From positions 124,001 through 188,000 of the forward strand of contig JALIHJ010000022.1 in assembly GCA_022984795.1 (NCBI GenBank): a stretch of DNA of 64,000 bases, in the 5' to 3' direction. The translations under genes were made by a program, and so were the position numbers. Under the pieces are notes generated by a model that did no database searches, had not been told where the DNA came from, and worked only from the letters and a program-made list of their open reading frames with translations. Shown here one piece after another: positions 45,151 through 53,457 of this stretch (within the stretch, counting starts at the first letter, position 1; each line of letters opens with the position of its first letter). This DNA comes from Fabrea salina. Its lineage: Eukaryota > Ciliophora > Heterotrichea > Heterotrichida > Fabreidae.

Positions 45151-46008
45151 TCAACTAAAATGGTAGTAAGTGTAGCTATCATAAGCTACTCCTTCAAAGT
45201 TCCTTTTGTGCAAGTTTAGTTCTTCTATAGTTTTTCTAAACAAAGCTTCGGCTCCTGAGTAGTCTAAAACAGCAACTGCAGCTAAACTTACTGCTTTGTT
45301 AATTAAGATTTTTCCTAAAAGAGACATGTCAAGTCCAAAAACTACCGGAACACCTTTTTCTGTAGCTTTAGCAATCACTCTGACTACAAGTTCGTCAAGT
45401 CCGCCCTCAGCCGAAACTTTTTCTATGTTAGGAGCTATAACTACACACTTAGCTCTGTCTTTATCAAGGTACTTCAAGCTTTCGTTTAAGCCCTTTACGA
45501 ACCTTTTGGGGACTTTAGCATGGGGTTTTTGTTCTTTTTTTCTTTTATAGAAGTAAAAAATAGTTGTAAGCAACTCTTCAATTATGTTGTCCAGCTTAAG
45601 TGAAAGAACTTGGTCTACGTACTCTCTGACCCAGAACTCTTTGGGAATCACTTTGGTGTCTCTACCTTCAGTGTTTCTTTGTTCCTTAATGAGTTTTTTG
45701 AGCCTCGTAGGCTTCCTGGGCAAAACCTGGTACTTCCCTGAGTTAAGGTCTTTTTTGCTGATTCTGACACTTAGGATCTGGCCTTCTGAATATATTCTAG
45801 CTTTTATCATCTGGTCTTGGGGGTTCTTAGGTGCTTGTCTGGGTGGTTTAGGTGCTCGTTTAGGTTTCTGCTTAAGTGAAAGGTGTTCCAAATACAGGTC
45901 AGATAGTGTGTATTCCTTAGCTTTGCCTTTCATTTGGTTTTTCCTTTTTCTGAACTCTTTAGAGGGGTTCTGGGGAACAAACTCTACAGCATCAGGGTTC
46001 ATTTCCAT
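45151..46008 (-). CDS. SECISBP2: SECISBP2-like L7Ae RNA-binding protein
   Basis: The 285-residue protein has a basic N-terminal half and an L7Ae/L30e domain (about 165-270): KRFVKGLNESLKYLDKDRAK, CVVIAPNIEKVSAEGGLDEL and GVPVVFGLDMSLLGKILINK. The sequence is closer to SECIS-binding protein 2 than to L7Ae, NHP2 or SNU13, including EFVPQNPSKEFRKRKN at the N-terminus. SBP2 binds SECIS elements and recodes UGA as selenocysteine. It ends in TGA, directly abutting the convergent gene's TAG. Confidence 0.85.
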   Translation of the reverse strand: MEMNPDAVEFVPQNPSKEFRKRKNQMKGKAKEYTLSDLYLEHLSLKQKPKRAPKPPRQAPKNPQDQMIKARIYSEGQILSVRISKKDLNSGKYQVLPRKPTRLKKLIKEQRNTEGRDTKVIPKEFWVREYVDQVLSLKLDNIIEELLTTIFYFYKRKKEQKPHAKVPKRFVKGLNESLKYLDKDRAKCVVIAPNIEKVSAEGGLDELVVRVIAKATEKGVPVVFGLDMSLLGKILINKAVSLAAVAVLDYSGAEALFRKTIEELNLHKRNFEGVAYDSYTYYHFS

Positions 46009-46012
46009 ATTA

Positions 46013-47032
46013 TTAGTTACATTCTACACCAGGTCTATACCTTGCTTGCTTCATTCTTTCGTACACACTTAACTTCTGAATTTTGGGCTCACGACTAGGT
46101 CTTGGGAACTCAGGAAGTTCCCTAGGTCTGGCCTTTTCGGGGGGTTCTGGCTTCAAACTAGGGTTTTTGGGTACAGGAAGAGCACAGCAAAAGTAGTCGT
46201 GTCTTAAGGCGTCTAGAGCTGTAATTCTTTTGGAGGGGTCGTACACCAGCATAGCTCTTATTAAGTTCAAAGCATTTTCAGAAGCGTTTGGAACAAGGGA
46301 CTCCAAAGGAACCCCAGCTTCAAAAGGAAACCTGAAACCTATTTGTTTGGCCATGGTTTTTCCTCTTTGCCAGTCTTGCGGAGTGCCCATTACTTTGCAT
46401 ATCTTTAAAAGTTGGTCAGCCTCGCCACTGCCCGGGAACAAGGGTTTGAAAGTGTAAAGTTCCGCCATAAGTGCTCCCAGGGCAAACATGTCTATTGGAG
46501 GGCCGTAGTTGGGGGACCTAAGAAGCACTTCAGGAGCTCGGTACCACCTCGTAGAGACGTATTCAGTGTAGGGGGGTTGTGCTCTTGCGTCCCTAACTAA
46601 TCCAAAGTCTGCGATTTTAACTGTTCCGGACTTGAGAAGCAAGTTTTCAGGCTTGAGGTCTCTGTGGAACAAGCCTTGTTCGTGCATGTGGGCAAGTCCT
46701 TGGAGGGTTTGGAAAATTATGTTTCTGATGTGGGTTTCGGACAACAGTTTCGTGCGGTCTTTGATATGGTGGTACACGTCTTTGTCGAGGAACTCAAACA
46801 CCAGAGACAAGTAGTTGTTTTCTTTTATAACTTCTAAAAGCTTCACGATGTTGGGGTGGTTTATCTTGAGCAGGAACTTAATTTCTCTCAAGTTAATGCA
46901 CTCGTTCCATGACCTGACTCTTTTTTTCATTTGCTTGATGGCCACCACTTGTCCAGTGCTTCTGTGGACTCCTTTGGAAACACTTCCGTAAGTTCCGTCA
47001 CCAATAGTTTTCACTATCTTGTACCTTTCCAT
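46013..47032 (-). CDS. RCK-family kinase (MAK/ICK-like)
   Basis: The 339-residue kinase has a complete catalytic domain (residues 4-285): GDGTYGSV, VAIKQMKKR, HRDLKPENLLL, ADFGLVRD and the dual-phosphorylation site TEYVSTRWYRAPEVLLRS shared by MAK, ICK/CILK1 and relatives. The proline/arginine-rich tail is short compared with the 300-residue tails of animal MAK and ICK. These kinases limit cilium length by controlling intraflagellar transport. Its start lies 4 bp from KICS2 on the other strand. It is the second RCK kinase in the window. Confidence 0.93.
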   Translation of the reverse strand: MERYKIVKTIGDGTYGSVSKGVHRSTGQVVAIKQMKKRVRSWNECINLREIKFLLKINHPNIVKLLEVIKENNYLSLVFEFLDKDVYHHIKDRTKLLSETHIRNIIFQTLQGLAHMHEQGLFHRDLKPENLLLKSGTVKIADFGLVRDARAQPPYTEYVSTRWYRAPEVLLRSPNYGPPIDMFALGALMAELYTFKPLFPGSGEADQLLKICKVMGTPQDWQRGKTMAKQIGFRFPFEAGVPLESLVPNASENALNLIRAMLVYDPSKRITALDALRHDYFCCALPVPKNPSLKPEPPEKARPRELPEFPRPSREPKIQKLSVYERMKQARYRPGVECN

Positions 47033-47036
47033 TTAA
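47033..47036. promoter_or_regulatory. 4-bp divergent spacer inside a 10-bp palindrome
   Basis: The opposed start codons and the TTAA spacer together read CATTTAAATG (47030-47039), a perfect palindrome. Confidence 0.6.
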
Positions 47037-48248
47037 ATGGATGAGTCTTTTTTCGACAGGTTGTTTTACCACCTTGCACAACAGAACTACGAAGAGTGTT
47101 ACCGAATCCACGACAGCTTGGACCAGGACCACCCTTTCAAGAAAGTCATCAACAGAGTTGTTAACTTCGACATGATGTACTATACCTTTACCCATGTGAC
47201 CTTCAAGGATGCCAACAGAGACGCTATTCTCAAAGACTTTGTTGAAGAAGTCTTTGGCATTCTTAAGGCTGAAAAGAAGCCGATGTACGAAGAGTTCTTC
47301 CAAATACTTACTGTCAAGCTCAAAATGAGCGAGATTTACAAAGAATGCGCTGACAGCGACTACAGCTTGCCGCTTTCACTTGAAAGGAACTGCCATGAAC
47401 TAATTAACCACCTAGAAAACTTACAGAACTACGAACTTTCGCCTTACAAAGAAACTTTGATTTTGGAAATATCTGCAATGCAAAACTTGCTTTTGGCCTT
47501 CCAGAGTCTGTCTAAGTTCAACTACATGTCCACAATCATAGCCCTTACTAAAGCCCATTACAACTTAGAGCAGTGGACTAACGTGTTTTTCCACAAAAAA
47601 TACAGTCCCCAGTCTTACTCTAACTCAACTACAGAGTACAACCTGCTTTACAAGTACATGGTGCACATTCTGCACTCCCTCATAGCTAAGTCAACGCTTT
47701 ACTTCGACAGGAACTTGGCAAACGTTTACAACAAAGAACTGCTTGACTACGGATACGAGTACGTGACCAGGTAAATGTTAAGTAGTCGTAGAGTCCAAGC
47801 AAAGTGCTCAAGTTTAAGGATTCACTATATCTGTTTGCTACTTGACACGCAAGACCAAGAAGTTTACAAAAACTGGTGCGAAGGAGGTTACTTGTGCAGC
47901 AGAAAAGGCTTAATGGTTCCTTCTCCTCCTGACAGGTTTGTGCCTATTTACAGGTACAAGTGGAAGCCTGAAGAAATGCCTAGGGAAGCTGAGGGCACTT
48001 TGATTTCTTCTCTACAGTATGAGCTATCTGCCTTGAGTCGGGCTAAGTACAAAGCTGTAGGAATGCGCCAGAATTCTTTAGACCTTTACTTCCACTTTAG
48101 CAAAGTAGACTCGCACGTGTTTCTGGCAAGTGCTCATGCTTACCCCAGCATTAGGTCCCAGGCGGAGTCCGAAGCTATTTCTGAGTTTATAAATACTTTG
48201 AGCATGCAGCTTAAGCTTTTCTCAATTCCAAGAAGCAAAAAGAAGTAA
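47037..48248 (+). CDS. KICS2: KICSTOR subunit KICS2 (C12orf66), two exons
   Basis: Exons 47037-47770 and 47786-48248 join into 398 residues. The helical first exon matches KICS2: KMSEIYKECADSD, LILEISAMQNLLLAFQSLSK, ALTKAHYNLEQWTNVF and LLYKYMVHILHSLIAKSTLY. The second exon supplies the C-terminal alpha-beta part ending in LDLYFHFSKVDSHVFLAS. In animals KICS2 helps anchor GATOR1 at lysosomes for amino-acid control of TORC1. Without splicing the gene looks like two open frames, the second starting at an ATG inside the intron. Confidence 0.83.
47771..47785 (+). other. 15-nt intron, KICS2
   Basis: GTAAATGTTAAGTAG, phase 2. It contains an ATG that creates a false downstream start. Confidence 0.9.
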
Positions 48249-48252
48249 CTAT

Positions 48253-49719
48253 TTAATCAAATAAACTGCTTAGTCCTTGAGAGGGTTCTTTGGTTTGGAA
48301 CTTAGAGAAAAAGTCTTCTGCAGAGGTTTGGTCCAAAAACTCGTTGGAAGGAGATTGTTCTTCAGCTTCAAAGTCAAAGAGTCCAGGACCCGAAGTTACG
48401 TCAAACAAACTTGCTACTCCAAAGTTGTTTTGTGTTGGTTGGGCTTCTTCAGTGAGTTGTGTGGGTTGAGTGTTTCGTTTGAGGATTTCGGTCTGAGAGC
48501 TTTCTTGGGTAGCCTCTTGTGTAGGTTGGATTTGGGGTTCAAAAGAAAATTCTTGGGGTTGGGAACTTTGAGTCTCTGGTTCAAATGAAAACACTGCAGG
48601 CTGAACGCTTTCTTGAGTCTCTGGTTCAAAAGAAAACACTGCAGGTTGAACGTTTTCTTGAGTCTCTGGTTCAAATGAAAACACTGCAGGCTGAACGCTT
48701 TCTTGAGTCTCTGGTTCAAAAGAAAACACTGCAGGTTGAACGTTTTCTTGAGTGATCTCTTGTTTCTGGGACTGGCGAGTTTCTTGAGTAGCTTCTTTAA
48801 AATCATTTTTTAGTTTTTCGATTTTTTGTTTCTTTTTAAAAAGGGTTTCTTTGAGTTTGTTTACTTCTTCTTGAGTATTTTGGTGCTGGGTAGTTAGTGT
48901 TTGGATTTGGCTATAAGCCCTGTTTAGTTGTTTTTGGAGTTCTTGAACTTGGTAAGAGTTGTTTGATTCAAGCTTTTGTTTTTCTTTTTTGTGTTCATTT
49001 TGCATGTTTTGTATTACTTCTTCGTGCCTTTGGAGTTCTGCAGAAATCTGGGCTTTTTCTGCGAGGAGTTTGTTAACTCGGTCGCCTTGTTCTGTGCCGT
49101 CTTTTTCTTGAAGGGCTTTTTCTAGTTGGTTTCTGTGGACTTCGTTTTCTTTTTTATAGTTTTCGTAGTCTTCCCAGACTTTTCTGAGGTGTTCTTTGAA
49201 TTTTTCTTTTTCTTGCTTCAAAGCACTGAGTCTCTGGGTGAGTTCTTGATTTTCCTGGGTCTTTCTAGCTATTCCTGCTTTTAAGTTCTCTAGTTCGTTG
49301 GTTACAAGTTCAGGTGTTTTTTCTCTTTCTTTCTTCCTCAACTCTCGCCTTAAGCTTTCGTTTTCCTGCTCAAGTAAACAACTTTTGAGTTTCTCGTTGT
49401 GTATTTCGCTCTCTGCTAGCACGCACCTGCGCTTAGTTTCTTCTAGTTCTTTCCTTTTGCGCCTGACTTCGCTTTGCAGTGTACGTATGTCTTCCCATTG
49501 GGAAGTATCGCTGTGCACGCTAAGTTGTTCAAGTCTCCGTCGCGAGTCAGACCGCTGGGGTGTGCGTTGTGCGTCAGCTAAGATTTCTAAAGTAGGGTGG
49601 GAAGGTGCTTCACTGTGGTCTTCAGTGTACAAGGGAGCGCCTTCCCTTGCTTGTCTTTGCTGTATGTCCTGTGGTTCCACTATAGGAGTCCTCCTGTCAA
49701 TTTTCCTTTCTTCTTGCAT
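48253..49719 (-). CDS. Coiled-coil protein with perfect 15-residue tandem repeats
   Basis: The 488-residue protein has a coiled coil over about residues 65-310, then a tandem array of a 15-residue unit (VQPAVFSFEPETQE plus N or S) repeated four times with a fifth degenerate copy, and an acidic tail with FDFEAEEQ and DFFSKF. The repeated FSFEP and the tail's D/F-rich motifs resemble short linear motifs used in vesicle-coat binding, which is a guess. No globular domain is recognised. Confidence 0.82.
   Translation of the reverse strand: MQEERKIDRRTPIVEPQDIQQRQAREGAPLYTEDHSEAPSHPTLEILADAQRTPQRSDSRRRLEQLSVHSDTSQWEDIRTLQSEVRRKRKELEETKRRCVLAESEIHNEKLKSCLLEQENESLRRELRKKEREKTPELVTNELENLKAGIARKTQENQELTQRLSALKQEKEKFKEHLRKVWEDYENYKKENEVHRNQLEKALQEKDGTEQGDRVNKLLAEKAQISAELQRHEEVIQNMQNEHKKEKQKLESNNSYQVQELQKQLNRAYSQIQTLTTQHQNTQEEVNKLKETLFKKKQKIEKLKNDFKEATQETRQSQKQEITQENVQPAVFSFEPETQESVQPAVFSFEPETQENVQPAVFSFEPETQESVQPAVFSFEPETQSSQPQEFSFEPQIQPTQEATQESSQTEILKRNTQPTQLTEEAQPTQNNFGVASLFDVTSGPGLFDFEAEEQSPSNEFLDQTSAEDFFSKFQTKEPSQGLSSLFD
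48571..48750. repeat. Four 45-bp tandem units (90-bp perfect duplication)
   Basis: Units at 48571-48615, 48616-48660, 48661-48705 and 48706-48750. Units 1 and 3 are identical, as are 2 and 4, so a 90-bp pair was duplicated recently inside the coding sequence without frame change. Confidence 0.95.
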
Positions 49720-49828
49720 TTATTTCTCTTGTAATGAATTTTGGTTGGACAAATATTAACTAAAGCTTAACTTCGAACTGGACTTAATTAAGCACTTAAG
49801 TGCAAGCTTAACTTCATATCTATAAAAA
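49720..49828. promoter_or_regulatory. 109-bp divergent spacer with palindromes and a direct repeat
   Basis: It holds AAGCTTAACTTC twice (49763-49774 and 49804-49815), a 10-bp palindrome CTTAATTAAG (49783-49792) and a 12-bp palindrome GCACTTAAGTGC (49792-49803). It lies between the repeat-bearing coiled-coil gene and the otubain-RBR gene. It lacks the TAGGG boxes seen in the other long spacers. Confidence 0.5.
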
Positions 49829-52564
49829 ATGAACGACTGTACTTCCGGAAAGGTGACTGAAAAAGAAGGTTCTTACGTGAATGTGAGTTTGGACTTCAGA
49901 GTCCACAGGTCTGATTTGTATAGTCCAGACGGCAGAGAAGCTGACATTGGGAAGACCAAAGTAGGAGACCAAGTCCAATTAGAATTTGCACTTGGGAATC
50001 CAACTGTTTCGAGGGCCACTCATTTCGTCAAAGAGTTCCAACTAGAAACAAGCATAACTAAAAGGCTAGACCTTTTCAGTCTGCCCGCTTCAGAAAGTGC
50101 TATCATGGCTCTTAACACGCAGTTTTCTCAGTTCAGATTCTGTCCATTTGGACATGACATCTTCTTCAAGTCGGCAGGAGTGGCCCTGGTCGAAAAACTC
50201 GTTTGTTCCAGCGGGGTTGAAAACTTGTTTGAAAGATGTTCCTCAGTTATTGATCAAGCAGTAAACATTTTTGGACTACCTGAAGAAAATTCCTTAAACT
50301 CTTTTCTAAGTTTCATTAGGGACGCTAAGGAGTTAAGAACCAACACTGAAAAAATTAGAGTTATTGACGAGCAGTTGAGGAACGACCAGTTTGTGACGGA
50401 CATGGTGTACTCAATGAGGATTCTAGCTGCTTACTCGTACTATGCTAACTCTAAAATACCTGAGTTTGCTGACTTCTTGATTGAAGCAGAAGAGTTCATT
50501 ACAAATGTTTCTACAATGGGCTCTATAGTTTCAGAAATAGACTACAGGTTCCTAGCATTGGTGCTTGGAGTCAAAATCAGAATCATCGAAGTTAACCAAG
50601 AAAGAGTTTTCGTAAGGGACTATCACCCACAAGAACCACTTTCAAGTATCTACTTAGTGCAGTTGGGTGAATCCTTATTTCCGCTAGTGTCTAAACAACA
50701 AGAATTCCTAGAAAAGACTATAAACCCGTCTAAGGTAGCCCTTGATATCATGAAAACTCTTTGGGATACTGGGGCTGAGGCAAGAGTCAATCAACTTGAA
50801 GACGAACTCAACTCCAAAAACAGCGACATAGGAAAGTTAACCGCAATAATGCACTTAGTGCTAGAGTTCATTCAAGAACGAATAACCGAAATCGAAGGGT
50901 CATCTACTGTTTTCAACATCATTGAAGCCTTGAAAACAGGAAACTTTGTGGATCAAAACTTTCTAAAAGAAGTTTCTGAAAAGGTTGAAAGAAGGATGTG
51001 CCAAGATTGCATGATGTTTGGAGACAACATTGTGAACGACTGCGGGCATTCCTTTTGTGCTGAGTGTCTCAGAGGAAGAGTCGAAGACCAAACAAATGGC
51101 CTAATGATCCTTAACAACTACGAAAAGCAATGCTCGATTGGAAAAGAGCCTATTTGCAAGTGTTCAGAAATTATGCATGAAGGGGCACTCAGAACTTTGC
51201 TGGGAGACAGCTACGAAAACTACTTAAAGGATGCCGTTAAAAGAGAAAAAGCTCAAAACCCCAAAAAGCTTACTTGTGCTACATGTACTTTTGAGAAGTA
51301 CGAATCTGAGTTTATTGAAATAGACCCTTGCCAACATTCCTGCAAGGAGTGCATTATTGAAAGGTTCATTTCTAACCAGTTCCACTGCACTTTTTGCAAT
51401 GCTTTTAGTCAAGAAATCCAAGACGATCTGAAGTTAGCTATAGAGTGGTGCATTGGGTGCAGTAAAGAAAAACCCCTCTTAAAGGAGTTTGGGCCAAAAA
51501 TATGCGACCACCCCAGACTTTGTTTGGAATGCTTAGAATCAGTAGTTCAAAATAGACACTGCAAAATCTGTGATTCGCATTTGATTGAGCCAAAGTTCAG
51601 TAGAGCTGAGAGTTCTTTGTATAGGAACTGCCAAAAATGTTACTGCATGTACAAAAAGGTTGATGAAATCGAGTACAACGAGTGCTTTTGCAGTATTTGT
51701 AAAGACTGCAAGGCAAAGGACTTAGAAGTTTGTGTTTCTTGTGGAGAGAACCACTCCCAAAGTATCAAGGAGTACTTAAATTCCTTCCAAAAAGAAAAAG
51801 AAGAGTTTCTCAAAAAGCATACCCACAACTGTCCTGCCTGTGGAGAAGAGAAATACATTGATGAAATCAGAACTTTGGACTGCAAATGCAAAATGTGCGA
51901 TGGGTGCTTGAAAATGGGCTATGCATTCCATATTGGGCAGCGAGACATCAAAAAAGCCTGTGTATGCCTTCTTTGTGGAAAAAAACTAATCGGAATAGAC
52001 TTTCTGAAAGAAGTGATTGAAAGAGAAGATTTTCTAAAACTGAACGAAATGATGATTCGTGCCCGATACGAATTGATCCAGTGTCCTAAGTGCTTGGAGA
52101 TGTTTGAGCCTGGAGAAAACAGAAGAGTCCAGTGCCGAAATTGCAACCACTTACTTTGCAAAGACTGCCACGAAGACTTCCACGGAGAAACAGACTGCAA
52201 AGAAAGTTTCATCAAAGCTAGAATTAAGGATTTGGAAAACATGTATGGACAAGAGAATGTAGCTCAGTGCCCTGGGTGCAGAGTCCCTTATTCTAAAGAC
52301 GAAAGCTGCGACCACGTTAAGTGTTACAACGACAAGTGCGGGATTGAGTTTTGCTTTTCTTGTTCGTGCATTAGATCCCCTACTATGGAGCACGCAAACC
52401 ACTACCATAGGCCTGACTGCAGGTTCTTCTTTGCTTTGCCTGAAGAAGACAAGCCTAACGAAAGAATGAAGCCAAATTGCTCTGAATGCAAAAAACTAGG
52501 TAGACTCTGTGACCCGCCTAAGCAACTAAGAGTTCCTAGAAGAGTCGATCCTGACGAAATTTAA
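49829..52564 (+). CDS. Pseudo-otubain fused to RING and RBR E3 ligase domains
   Basis: The 911-residue protein starts with about 80 residues of unknown fold, then an otubain-like domain at about 85-290: FGHDIFFKSAGVALVEKL, DMVYSMRILAAYSYYANSKI, FIEAEEF-like helix and DYRFLALVLGVKIRIIEV align with OTUB1, but the DGNC catalytic cysteine and C-terminal GHYD histidine are missing. A C3HC4-like RING (CQDCMMFGDNIVNDCGHSFC near 389) and further Cys clusters follow. Residues about 667-870 form RING1-IBR-RING2 with DESCDHVKC supplying the likely catalytic cysteine. It should be an E3 with an inactive otubain module. Confidence 0.88.
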   Translation: MNDCTSGKVTEKEGSYVNVSLDFRVHRSDLYSPDGREADIGKTKVGDQVQLEFALGNPTVSRATHFVKEFQLETSITKRLDLFSLPASESAIMALNTQFSQFRFCPFGHDIFFKSAGVALVEKLVCSSGVENLFERCSSVIDQAVNIFGLPEENSLNSFLSFIRDAKELRTNTEKIRVIDEQLRNDQFVTDMVYSMRILAAYSYYANSKIPEFADFLIEAEEFITNVSTMGSIVSEIDYRFLALVLGVKIRIIEVNQERVFVRDYHPQEPLSSIYLVQLGESLFPLVSKQQEFLEKTINPSKVALDIMKTLWDTGAEARVNQLEDELNSKNSDIGKLTAIMHLVLEFIQERITEIEGSSTVFNIIEALKTGNFVDQNFLKEVSEKVERRMCQDCMMFGDNIVNDCGHSFCAECLRGRVEDQTNGLMILNNYEKQCSIGKEPICKCSEIMHEGALRTLLGDSYENYLKDAVKREKAQNPKKLTCATCTFEKYESEFIEIDPCQHSCKECIIERFISNQFHCTFCNAFSQEIQDDLKLAIEWCIGCSKEKPLLKEFGPKICDHPRLCLECLESVVQNRHCKICDSHLIEPKFSRAESSLYRNCQKCYCMYKKVDEIEYNECFCSICKDCKAKDLEVCVSCGENHSQSIKEYLNSFQKEKEEFLKKHTHNCPACGEEKYIDEIRTLDCKCKMCDGCLKMGYAFHIGQRDIKKACVCLLCGKKLIGIDFLKEVIEREDFLKLNEMMIRARYELIQCPKCLEMFEPGENRRVQCRNCNHLLCKDCHEDFHGETDCKESFIKARIKDLENMYGQENVAQCPGCRVPYSKDESCDHVKCYNDKCGIEFCFSCSCIRSPTMEHANHYHRPDCRFFFALPEEDKPNERMKPNCSECKKLGRLCDPPKQLRVPRRVDPDEI

Positions 52565-52575
52565 CTTTAATTAAA

Positions 52576-53457
52576 ATGGCGGAAAGCAAAAGCGAGTACC
52601 TTTTAAGAAAACAAGAAGAACTTAGGAAACTGAATGAACAACTAGAAGCCCAACAAGCTCAGTTCGAAGAATACGAAAACTCCAGCCAAAGTTTGGACGA
52701 ACTAGAAACTAAGCAAGAAGACCAAGAACTTTACCAAGAAGAATCCTACCAAGAAGAAACCTACCAAAGCTACACTGAAGAAACAGAAAACATTCCAGAA
52801 AACTCATCAGAAACCCAAGAACCCACCAACGAAGAACTCCAAGAAGCCCACTCCATCATTAGGTTCCAAAAAGCCAGAATCCAAGCTTTGCAAGAAGAAC
52901 TCAACGAAGCCATGACCACAATCAATTCCCAAGCCCAAGAAATCGATAACCTCAGAAACCACCACCAAGCTGTTTCAGAAGACTCCAAAAAGCACAACCA
53001 GCAATTACAACTACTAACCCAAAACTTCGAAAAAATGAAGAAGCAATACAAAGACTCCCAACAAAAAAACCAACAACTCGAAAAAACAATTTCCGACCTA
53101 AACAAAGAAGTCAACCTTTTAAGAAACGCTGAAAAAAAAGTAACCAAAGACGCCAACGCAAGGGACGTGCGACTCAACAGACTAGTTGACGAAGTTGAAA
53201 AGTACAAAGCCCAAATCAAAGAACTCAGAAGCAGCGAAACAGACTCAAACGAAAAGTCCCGCAAAGAAATCGAACGCCTCAACCAAGAAAACAAAAAACT
53301 CCAAAGACAAAAAAACGAAGTACTTGCTGCTTTCAGAAAACAACTCAAGTTAATAGACGTTTTGAAAAGACAAAAAATGCATATAGAGTCAGCAAGGCTA
53401 CTAGGGTTCACCGAAGAAGAGTTTATGAAAACTCTGGAACTCGGCGATAAACTATAA
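52576..53457 (+). CDS. TEX9: TEX9-like coiled-coil protein
   Basis: The 293-residue protein is a coiled coil with an acidic Q/E-rich N-terminal third. Its C-terminus FRKQLKLIDVLKRQKMHIES ARLLGFTEEEFMKTLELG matches the conserved end of TEX9, a protein of ciliated organisms found at centriolar satellites and sperm. The N-terminal LLRKQEELRKLNEQLEAQ also fits. Role: probably cilium or basal-body assembly. The next gene's ATG follows its stop with no intervening base. Confidence 0.85.
   Translation: MAESKSEYLLRKQEELRKLNEQLEAQQAQFEEYENSSQSLDELETKQEDQELYQEESYQEETYQSYTEETENIPENSSETQEPTNEELQEAHSIIRFQKARIQALQEELNEAMTTINSQAQEIDNLRNHHQAVSEDSKKHNQQLQLLTQNFEKMKKQYKDSQQKNQQLEKTISDLNKEVNLLRNAEKKVTKDANARDVRLNRLVDEVEKYKAQIKELRSSETDSNEKSRKEIERLNQENKKLQRQKNEVLAAFRKQLKLIDVLKRQKMHIESARLLGFTEEEFMKTLELGDKL

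Noticed and set aside
47775-48248. Separate gene starting at ATG 47775
   Set aside because: The ATG is inside a 15-nt intron; the frame is the second exon of KICS2.
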